Below the pieces are notes generated by a model, which was not told where the DNA came from, did not search any database, and saw only the letters and a program-made list of their open reading frames with translations. A program made the position numbers and the translations under genes. 64,000 bases of DNA from Calliphora vicina (Eukaryota; Arthropoda; Insecta; Diptera; Calliphoridae), in NCBI RefSeq assembly GCF_958450345.1, contig NC_088784.1, positions 62,357,247 to 62,421,246 of the forward strand, read 5' to 3'. Shown piece after piece: positions 56,650 to 64,000 of this stretch; position 1 is the stretch's first letter, and each line of letters starts with the position of its first letter.

Positions 56650-58284
56650 ATGTACTCCAAAAATATAAGAGATCCAGACTTTAACAAAAATTATTTAACC
56701 GCCAAACCGATTGAGAGAGCGCGCTCTTGTTCCCCCGTGATACAAATACATGAGAACAATATTGCACACACATCATCACCTAGTAATGCTTGTTTAGAAC
56801 AAAGCATAAAAGAAAATAAAAAGTGTTCTGGTACAACAACAAATACTGCAGTAGATATAACAGAGTCGACAATGATAAATACACAAGCTTATGATAATCC
56901 ACTAACAACACCTAGTGAGAGTTTTAATGTATTTAACACTGAAAATACCGTGATGGAAGATAATGGAACATCAAGTGGTGCTATACCTAAGGTTGGAAAT
57001 AAGATAAGTAAAACTAAATCTCCAGTTCAAACAGGTATGCTTAGATATATAAGAATTAATAAGCGAAATTTAAGTCCCCAGAAAAGTCTGCCTTCTGAGA
57101 AGAAGCAAAAAATTACTGATAACCCCTTGAAAAGTAACCGTTTTGCTCTCTTGAGTGAGGAAGATTCTAATCGTCAAAAAAATGATGATAAATCCATCCG
57201 TAAACCGTTAAAACCACCACCAATATTCCTTCGTGAAACTAGCTCTAATAGCTTAGTGAAATCATTTATTGAACTCATTGGAAAAAATAATTTTCATATT
57301 GTTCCAATAAGAAAAGGAGGTGTGCAAGAGACAAAAATAGTTGTATACACTGAGGATTGTTATAGAAAAATTTCTCAACACCTAAATGACAGTAAGAAAA
57401 ACTTTTATACATATCAGCTTAAGAGTTGCAAGGGCTTGATAGTGGTCATAAAAGGTATAGAGTCCAGTGTAGATACAAACGAAATCAAGGAGGCCCTGGA
57501 AGAATTGGGCTATCAGACAAAGAATGTAGTCAATATCTTTAATAGAGACAAGGTTCCTCAGCCAATGTTTAGGGTTGAGTTAGAGCCTGATGATAGGAAA
57601 TTAAAAAATAATGAAACTCACCCTATATACACTCTAAGATATTTGTTGAATCGTAGAGTAAATATAGAGGAGCCTCTTAAGCGTAATCGTCCAGTTCAGT
57701 GTAGTAATTGTCAGGAATTTGGACATACACGTAATTATTGTACCCTACGCACAGTATGTGTTGCATGCGGAGGCCTGCACTCTTCGTCACAATGTGATAT
57801 AGTTGAGAATGGTCTCAGTAGGAAATGTGGTAACTGCGGTGGAGATCATTCCGCTAATTATCGCGGATGCCCGGTCTACAAGGAGTTACTAAAAAGATTA
57901 AGAGAGAGGCAAAAGCTGTTGAGAGGTGAAATAGTTGAATCAACACCTACAAATTCGGTATCTACATCTAGACCACTAAGCTCTGGAGTAGATTTTTCAA
58001 ATGATAAAATAAATGCGGCTCATCCAGTATCACAGGAAAATGGCCAGGGAGCTACAATTAATGCTGGAGCCAGCTCATACGCCAGTATTTTAAAAACGGG
58101 TTATCAAAAGCCAAAAGTCCCCCAAAATATGGGAGGGTTGGAAAACCTTATGCAAACACTTACTGAGAATATTTCCTCTCTTAATCAAAATATGACTAAC
58201 TTCATGTCATCCATGCAAAACACAATACAAGAGCTTCTGAGAGCACAGAACCAAATGATTCAAATTCTATTAACAAGAAAATGA
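56650..58284 (+). CDS. LINE ORF1 protein with CCHC zinc knuckles
   Basis: 544 residues as read. ORF1 proteins of Jockey elements bind the element RNA and form the ribonucleoprotein. Residues 1-180 are Ser/Thr/Asn-rich and probably disordered. About 190-345 matches the domain that precedes the knuckles in these elements (PPPIFLRET, then LKSCKGLIVVIKGIESSVD). Three knuckles follow at about 351-407: CSNCQEFGHTRNYC, CVACGGLHSSSQC and CGNCGGDHSANYRGC. The C-terminus is Gln/Met-rich and coiled-coil-like (LTENISSLNQNMTNFMSSMQ). The first ATG and the codons for YSK lie in the duplicated target DNA, so the native start is probably lost and the N-terminus is not the family's own. Its stop overlaps the ORF2 start (ATGA). 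Confidence 0.88.
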   Translation: MYSKNIRDPDFNKNYLTAKPIERARSCSPVIQIHENNIAHTSSPSNACLEQSIKENKKCSGTTTNTAVDITESTMINTQAYDNPLTTPSESFNVFNTENTVMEDNGTSSGAIPKVGNKISKTKSPVQTGMLRYIRINKRNLSPQKSLPSEKKQKITDNPLKSNRFALLSEEDSNRQKNDDKSIRKPLKPPPIFLRETSSNSLVKSFIELIGKNNFHIVPIRKGGVQETKIVVYTEDCYRKISQHLNDSKKNFYTYQLKSCKGLIVVIKGIESSVDTNEIKEALEELGYQTKNVVNIFNRDKVPQPMFRVELEPDDRKLKNNETHPIYTLRYLLNRRVNIEEPLKRNRPVQCSNCQEFGHTRNYCTLRTVCVACGGLHSSSQCDIVENGLSRKCGNCGGDHSANYRGCPVYKELLKRLRERQKLLRGEIVESTPTNSVSTSRPLSSGVDFSNDKINAAHPVSQENGQGATINAGASSYASILKTGYQKPKVPQNMGGLENLMQTLTENISSLNQNMTNFMSSMQNTIQELLRAQNQMIQILLTRK

Positions 58285-61087
58285 ATTTTTTGAAGATATG
58301 TTTCTGGAATGCAAATGGTTTAAACCAGCACAAATCGGAAATTTCCCATTTTATGTTAAATAAAAGCATCGATGTGATGTTAATTTCGGAGACACATCTT
58401 ACAAATAGATATAACTTTAATATATCAGGATACTCATTTTATTACACAAACCATCCGGATGGTAAGGCACATGGCGGTACCGGTATCATAATTAGAAACC
58501 GATTGAGACACTATGCCCTAGAAGCGTTTTCAAAGGATTATATGCAAGCAACATCTATTCGCCTTGAATACCCAGCTGGAGACCTAACTCTGAGCTCTAT
58601 ATATTGCCCACCACGTTTTTCGATGACCAAGGAAAAATTTGAAGAATTCTTTATAACACTAGGAGATCGGTTTCTGGCATGTGGAGACTACAATGCCAAA
58701 CATACATATTGGGGTTCGCGATTGGTAAATCCCAGAGGTAGACAGCTGTATAAAGCTCTAGTTGATCGCAAAAATTGCTTAGATTTTGTGTCTCCTGGAC
58801 ACCCAACTTATTGGCCAACTGATCCTAGAAAAATTCCTGATCTAATAGACTTCGCCATATGCAGAAATATTATTCGGAATGCAATATCCACAGAAATATC
58901 CTATGATCTATCTTCTGACCACTCTCCTGTGATTATTAATTATTGTGAGAGACCCAACACCCCAAGATTTCCTAAGGACTCTTTGTATTTTAAGACAAAT
59001 TGGCTAAAATATAGGAAATATATCAGCAGTCATATCCACACAAATCCTAATTTACAGTGTGAGGAAGACATAGATAGGACCGTTAATGACTTCACGTCAC
59101 TGATTGTTTCGGCTCTGGAACACTCTAGGTGCCAGATCCCTCCAAAAACTAATACGCCTATTTCAAGTTCGGATATTGAAAGACTTCTTCTCGAAAAGAG
59201 AAGACTCAGAAGAGAATGGCAACATAATAGATCACCTGCTGCAAAGCAGAGGCTGTCCGCAGCAGTACGAAAACTGAAAAGAGCCCTTCATTTAGAGGAG
59301 GATCGCATAAACGAAAAATATATTAAAAGTTTGACGAGTACAAAATACACAAATTTCTCTCTTTGGAAGGCAACGAGGAACATTAAGCCACCGGTAGAGG
59401 CACAAAGCGCTTTAAGAAAAGCTGACGGAACCTGGGCACGAAGTGCTATAGAAAAAGCCTCAGTATTTGCTGAACATTTAAGTGAAGTATTTCAGCCCAA
59501 CTCCACGGCAAATGAGTTTGAACTAGAAGAACTGCCAGCTTCAACAATGGCTAATGCAGCCCAATTCGATATTAGTCCTGAGGATGTTAATAGAGTAATT
59601 AAAAATAAATTAGACTTGAAAAAATCACCGGGATATGATTTAATAACGCCATCAATGATAAAGAACCTACCAAATGTGGCAATAATTGTGCTATCTATAT
59701 TGTTTAATGCGATCTTGAAACTAGGAATTTATCCAAAAAATTGGAAAATTTCTCAAATAATAATGATACCTAAACCGGGTAAAGATTTAACCCTGCCATC
59801 TTCTTATAGACCTATTAGCCTACTCCCTTGTTTGTCGAAGTTATTCGAAAAAATATTCCAGGAAAAGATAATACCTTTTTTGAATGATGGAAACATTATC
59901 CCAGTACACCAATTTGGTTTCCGTGAACATCATGGCACCATTGAACAGGTCAATCGTTTAACTGGAGAGATTCGAAAATCTTTTGAATTAAAGAAATATT
60001 GTTCTGCCATCTTTTTAGACGTTGCTCAGGCTTTTGACAAGGTATGGCATAAGGGTCTAATACATAAAATCAAATGTTTACTACCACTATGTACTCATAA
60101 ATTGCTGGAGTCTTATTTATCGAATAGACTTTTCAGAGTTAAGTACAATGATTATGTGACGAGAGAATGCAAGATTGGAGCTGGCGTTCCACAGGGAAGT
60201 GTACTAGGACCTACGCTATATTTGATTTACACCTCCGACCTCCCTACGTGCGATAAACTAACAATTTCAAGATTTGCTGATGATACCGCCATTATTAGCT
60301 CAGACGAAAACCCACTCATGGCATCTAGTCAACTACAGAATTACCTCGTACGTGTGGAGTCATGGTTGAAAAACTGGCGAATAAAGGTAAATGAGCTGAA
60401 AAGTAAACATGTTACGTTCGCTCTAAGGAGAGGAAATTGCCCACCTGTCACACTCAACAACGTTAATATACCGCAGTCTGATTATGTCACCTACCTTGGT
60501 ATTCATCTAGATAGACGGCTTACTTGGCGCCGACACATAGAAACCAAGAGACTTCACATGAAGTTAAAAGCCTCTAGCTTTCATTGGTTAATCAGTGACC
60601 AATCAAAATTAAGCCTTGAATATAAAGTCATCCTGTATAAGACCGTTTTAAAACCAATTTGGACATATGGAATTCAATTATGGGGAATGGCTAGCAACAC
60701 CAGTATTGATCTTATACAGAGGGCCCAATCTAAAATTCTTAGGACCATGACGGGAGCACCATGGTACATAAGAAATGAAAACATCCACAGAGACTTAGAA
60801 GTGACATTGGTAAAGGAAGAGTTCGAGAAAGTCCGTGAGAAATATATTGTGAAGCTGCGAAACCATCCCAATTCCCTTGCAAGACAACTTGTGCAGACCC
60901 AAACCCGATCCAGGCTCCGTAGAGCAGATCTACCACCCCGCTAAGATGAGTGACAGTTTACCATAATGGCTCTCTTGCTGAAGAGCAAATAGTTTTAATT
61001 TTAGTTATAAGATTTAAATACTTATTGTAAGGTCAAAATAGACAGATTCAATAAATCAATAAAACGTTAAAAAAAAAAAAAAAAAAA
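56662..61087 (+). mobile_element. Jockey-type LINE with both frames open and target duplication
   Basis: 4.4 kb ending in a 3' UTR and a run of about 20 A (to 61087). The exact 14-bp duplication ATATGTACTCCAAA is present before (56648-56661) and after (61088-61101). The two overlapping frames encode a zinc-knuckle protein and an endonuclease/reverse transcriptase. There is no 5' UTR between the duplication and the ORF1 text, so the copy is most likely slightly 5'-truncated. A second, short copy lies at 42712-42974. Confidence 0.93.
58281..60944 (+). CDS. LINE ORF2 endonuclease / reverse transcriptase
   Basis: 887 residues, uninterrupted. It nicks target DNA and copies the element RNA at the nick. 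The N-terminal apurinic-type endonuclease (about 1-220) has FWNANGL, ISETHL, YCPPRF, ACGDYNAKH and the final SDHSPV. The reverse transcriptase (about 470-740) has SYRPISLLPCLSKLFEKI, FGFREHHGT, AIFLDVAQAFDKVWHKGL, GVPQGSVLGPTLYLIYTSDL and the catalytic FADDTAI near 664-670, then YLGIHLDRRLTW. The length is that of Jockey ORF2 (about 900). No RNase H domain follows. It starts inside the ORF1 stop (ATGA), suggesting translation by reinitiation. All catalytic residues that I can check are present. Confidence 0.95.
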   Translation: MNFLKICFWNANGLNQHKSEISHFMLNKSIDVMLISETHLTNRYNFNISGYSFYYTNHPDGKAHGGTGIIIRNRLRHYALEAFSKDYMQATSIRLEYPAGDLTLSSIYCPPRFSMTKEKFEEFFITLGDRFLACGDYNAKHTYWGSRLVNPRGRQLYKALVDRKNCLDFVSPGHPTYWPTDPRKIPDLIDFAICRNIIRNAISTEISYDLSSDHSPVIINYCERPNTPRFPKDSLYFKTNWLKYRKYISSHIHTNPNLQCEEDIDRTVNDFTSLIVSALEHSRCQIPPKTNTPISSSDIERLLLEKRRLRREWQHNRSPAAKQRLSAAVRKLKRALHLEEDRINEKYIKSLTSTKYTNFSLWKATRNIKPPVEAQSALRKADGTWARSAIEKASVFAEHLSEVFQPNSTANEFELEELPASTMANAAQFDISPEDVNRVIKNKLDLKKSPGYDLITPSMIKNLPNVAIIVLSILFNAILKLGIYPKNWKISQIIMIPKPGKDLTLPSSYRPISLLPCLSKLFEKIFQEKIIPFLNDGNIIPVHQFGFREHHGTIEQVNRLTGEIRKSFELKKYCSAIFLDVAQAFDKVWHKGLIHKIKCLLPLCTHKLLESYLSNRLFRVKYNDYVTRECKIGAGVPQGSVLGPTLYLIYTSDLPTCDKLTISRFADDTAIISSDENPLMASSQLQNYLVRVESWLKNWRIKVNELKSKHVTFALRRGNCPPVTLNNVNIPQSDYVTYLGIHLDRRLTWRRHIETKRLHMKLKASSFHWLISDQSKLSLEYKVILYKTVLKPIWTYGIQLWGMASNTSIDLIQRAQSKILRTMTGAPWYIRNENIHRDLEVTLVKEEFEKVREKYIVKLRNHPNSLARQLVQTQTRSRLRRADLPPR

Positions 61088-61101
61088 ATATGTACTCCAA
61101 A

Positions 61102-62199
61102 GCATTTAAACTATGTTTTATTCCTAAGAGATTACTTTAGCATTCATAAGGTTTAAAGTCGTTAACGATCTTCGAACCAAATAGAAAATATTTTTTTTTT
61201 GCCAATTTTTTTTTTTAAACCTAACGTAGTTTTTGACATTATAAGTTTAATAAAAGTCATAAAATATCAACCACTCCACTCACTTTTTGAAAAAAATTCA
61301 AAATGGGTCAAATTTGATCCGAGAAAATAGCTTTGGTATCTAAGCGTGGAATCGCAGTTTTCATAATGTTCAGCAGGTATGATGAAAAGAGACAGATATA
61401 TGTTAGTGCTACCAAAGCTCTGAAAACATTTAACTTAACTTAATTGTACGTAACTTTAAGTGCAAAAAATTTTATAGATATTTTTTTGCCAATTTGTTTT
61501 CTAAAAACCTAACGTAGTTGTTGAAATTTGAAATTAAATAATACCACTCACTTTTAGAAAAAATTTAATTTTAATTTCAAAATGGGTCAAATTTGACCCG
61601 AAGACCTTGTGAAGGTTAATCAGTTACAGCGATATTTCAAAATTTTCATTCTACTCGAAACTGCAGAATTTTATATAAATGATGAAATATTATACCTTTT
61701 AGCACCTCCTGACACTGATCGAGTACTCATAGATTGTATGAATACAAACAAAATCTTTAAGATAAAGGCCGAAATTTGACCATGCTGTATCGACTTCCAA
61801 AAATTTGAATAATTACTATTTAACCAATAAGAATAAAAATATGTCAATCTACGTACTTTACTGATGCTCATTTAAGGATATTTTTAGAAAATTATTATAT
61901 TTTTTTTAACATTTAAATTGAAAAATCTATTTTTAAAGTAACAGTTGTTTTTGTTCATTTTATTTTTTGCCAAAATAAATTTAAAATATTTTTTTTAAGA
62001 ATAATGACTACTTGTTCCTACATAAAATTGTAAATTCCGCCATTTTTTTATATCTGCCTTTTTTGAATCTGTTAGCTCTTTCTTCGTTGGCTTTCGTGTG
62101 TATTTAGCATTTAATACGAACAATTGCGTTAAATTAGATTTTAGTGTTTGTTAAAATTAAATTATTTTTGATGATCTTTTTTGTTTTGTTATTATTTAC
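61102..62199. other. Intergenic; diverged tandem duplication
   Basis: Two related blocks, about 61199-61325 and 61487-61610, each carry AAACCTAACGTAGTT, CCACTCACTTTT and AAAATGGGTCAAATTTGA. They are about 290 bases apart. No gene is seen. The motif GGGTCAAATTTGACCC is palindromic and recurs at 43264 as GGGGTCAATTTGACCCC. Confidence 0.5.
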
Positions 62200-62293
62200 C
62201 TTTTGACGTTGCTGGATTCCTCGTGGTTTTGGTTACGCCAAAATGCTCCCACATACCAGTACTAGAAGATGTTTTGGAAAACAATGACGACAT
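62200..62293 (-). CDS. Possible first coding exon, BED-finger-like start
   Basis: On the minus strand an ATG in good context (AACAACAATGTCG) opens 31 codons, MSSLFSKTSSSTGMWEHFGV then TKTTRNPATSK, and ends at a fair donor (AAAAG/GTAAAT). The MWEHFGVTK word resembles the beginning of a BED-type zinc finger, where an aromatic pair precedes the first cysteines. The following exon was not found downstream at 55-62 kb, so it may lie beyond the LINE or not exist. Speculative; it could be a relic of a hAT transposase or a chance frame. Confidence 0.3.
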
Positions 62294-63227
62294 TGTTGTT
62301 TATTAGAGAATGACTAAAGACTCTAGTGTTTATATTCGAAATATTTAGCTAAAGTATTAAACAAAGTTTTTCTTTAATGAATTTTAAATACTTATTTATA
62401 TTAAAAAAGCCACAAGAATTCATTCAGAGTCTGGGGCCGTCACATGATGTTAGTTAGTTGCTTTGTATTTAGAATGCGGAACTTCTAAAATTATAATAAT
62501 AGTTTTGAGTTTTGAAAATTTTTGCTGAATTGGCGGATTTTAGTTAATTATTTTAATATGGATTTTATATTCTTATCTTTTATATTTTTACCTACTGTTA
62601 TGCAAAATACATTAATAAATTAATGTTTAATACTCATAAATGTGTATTAAACATTAATTAATTAAAAGCTGGAATCATTTGGAAACATGAACATGACAGT
62701 ACATTTTGTGCTATCTCGCCCAACGTCTAACGAAATGTGTGGATATTTCAGGGATATATATGCAAGGTCTGCCATCTCCATTTTATAATAATCACCCATG
62801 GGAAAAAGCAGCGTTTTCAAATCGCTTATGGTTTGAAAAACGCAAAACGCATTTCACCATGTTCTGAAAGCCGCGCGATTTGCTATTGCTTTCACTATAC
62901 ACTAGCGGTTTCAAAACGTCAAATTATTAGCGTTTTCGTTTGTCAGAACACCTGTTTGGCGTTTTCAATTCGAAAAAGCAAATTTTAAGCGATATGCGCT
63001 TTTCAGAACATGGACGAATGTCTAATAATGTCATCTAGTTACATTTGATGAATGCTTGTAATCAATCAATATGCCAATGAATGTTCAAAAACTACCGTTT
63101 AAACTTTAAAGCAAAGACATCAATATCGAGTGGAGATACGTAGTTACTTTGATTTACTAGCAAATGAAAAATTTTTCAAACATTTTTAACTTTTTACAAA
63201 TTATTTTTGCTAATTATTTATTATTAA
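62294..63227. other. Intergenic; GCGTTTTC-rich block
   Basis: From 62800 to 63010 the words AGCGTTTTCAAATCGC, GCGATTTGC and AGCGATATGCGCTTTTCAG recur on both strands and the edges share CATGTTCTG / CAGAACATG. This suggests a decayed inverted-repeat element. No gene. Confidence 0.4.
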
Positions 63228-63340
63228 GGCCGGGTAACTTTTTAAACTTTAAACATAGTTAGTCTAAGATAAAATTTATTTAATTTGTATGAAAAGAATA
63301 TAATCAAATTAACTTTAAAATTTTGATAGGTTACCCGGCC
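63228..63340. mobile_element. Small MITE with GGCCGGGTAAC ends
   Basis: 113 bp between GGCCGGGTAAC (63228-63238) and GTTACCCGGCC (63330-63340). Inner arms are partly complementary (AACTTTAAA / TTTAAAGTT words). It is flanked by TTAA-like sequence on the left and TAAG on the right, so the duplication is TA or TTA. Confidence 0.75.
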
Positions 63341-63727
63341 TAAGTGTTTTGAAAAATGTTTTGTTTTCAATTTCAAAAAGGCTAAATTTAGCCAAAGTGT
63401 AATATTTTTAACGAATTTTGTTATTACTTATTATATGAATAATATTTATTTTGTTCTTGTTTCGATTAAATGTCCTTAATTTAAACTAAAATTGTGTTTG
63501 TATTATTAATTTTAGACTAATAAAACTATATTGAGCGTTGCAATGTCCATTTGTTTTTGTACTATAGGAATATGCCTACCTTCTACTATGATGACGAGTT
63601 CTCCATTTTGTGAAATGCAGCAATGTAGATTTAGACAACTGTAATTTACGTTCCAACAGATAGTGGCCAGACCATAATACGACGCCAAGGGTGTAGCAAG
63701 TTTGGCAAAATACATTAATTCTCTATT
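63341..63727. other. Intergenic, no gene seen
   Basis: AT-rich, no recognised element. Confidence 0.35.
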
Positions 63728-64000
63728 TATACCCTACACCACCATAGTGAGGAGGGTATTATGCGTTTGTGCAGATGTTTGTAACGCCCAAAAATATTGG
63801 TATAACACCAACCGATCGACATAGAATCACTTTCTGAGTCGATTAAACGATGTCCGTCCGTCTGGCATAAATCACACGACCTAATTTCATGGTGATCGAT
63901 CCATAATTAGTCATAGCTCCCATATAAGGCCCACTTCCAAAAATCACCCACGAATATAAATTATTGATATTTAAAAACAAAAATGTTTTTGCTTATTTAC
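63728..64000 (+). repeat. Dispersed repeat, GGGCTTGACCGACC family, cut by the window edge
   Basis: Left end TATACCCTACACCACCATAG followed by GAGGAGGGTATT, then CGATGTCCGTCCGTCTGG and TTTCATGGTGATCGATCC. It follows the same order as 52484-53046 and runs off the window before its CTTACTTG end. Confidence 0.65.

Noticed and set aside
62737..62988. 83-codon frame in the GCGTTTTC block
   Set aside because: Its composition follows the repeated words; no domain or splice context.

Overview
The window looks like a piece of an AT-rich insect nuclear genome, most likely a higher fly (muscoid or calliphorid-like Diptera). This rests on four things: small GT-AG introns in genes with clear fly homologues, a tyrosine decarboxylase of insect type, Tc1/mariner and Jockey-type elements, and the flood of short inverted-repeat elements that fills the rest. 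The species cannot be named from sequence alone.

Four host genes can be reconstructed exon by exon. PGAP3/Per1-like (GPI-anchor lipid remodelling, + strand, 918-5090, 6 exons, 332 aa). Cyclophilin H / PPIH (spliceosomal peptidyl-prolyl isomerase, - strand, 8641-9359, 3 exons, 183 aa). An Rpp25-like Alba-domain subunit of RNase P/MRP (+ strand, coding 12183-13205, 4 coding exons, 247 aa), probably with a 5' non-coding exon close to the PPIH start, so that the two genes may share a divergent promoter. A tyrosine decarboxylase, Tdc (- strand, 20530-29147, 5 exons, 580 aa), with a 5.9-kb first intron. A possible single first coding exon of another minus-strand gene lies at 62200-62293.

The rest is mobile DNA in layers. 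Two DNA transposons look intact: a DD37E mariner with perfect 27-bp inverted repeats in the 3' UTR of PGAP3 (5115-6412), and a DD34E Tc1-like element with IR/DR ends (50006-51654) inserted in a hairpin MITE. A Jockey-type LINE (56662-61087) has both reading frames open and a 14-bp target duplication; the ATG of its first frame lies in the duplicated target DNA. A 5'-truncated relative is inserted in another element at 42712-42974. Decayed LINE and Tc1 relics lie at 1955-3430, 10116-11694, 15700-15945, 44230-44900 and 44890-45235.

Non-autonomous elements include a long-inverted-repeat family (16911-19023, 30385-31013, 41320-43555), two hAT-like MITEs with exact 8-bp target duplications (2236-2648 and 36780-37003), an interleaved pair of inverted repeats (39176-40416), a foldback element with internal tandem repeats (14548-15350) and two dispersed repeat families ending in CTTACTTGTTTT. 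From 29.2 kb to the right edge there is no convincing host gene apart from the single candidate exon. No rRNA, tRNA, CRISPR or bacterial-type features were seen.
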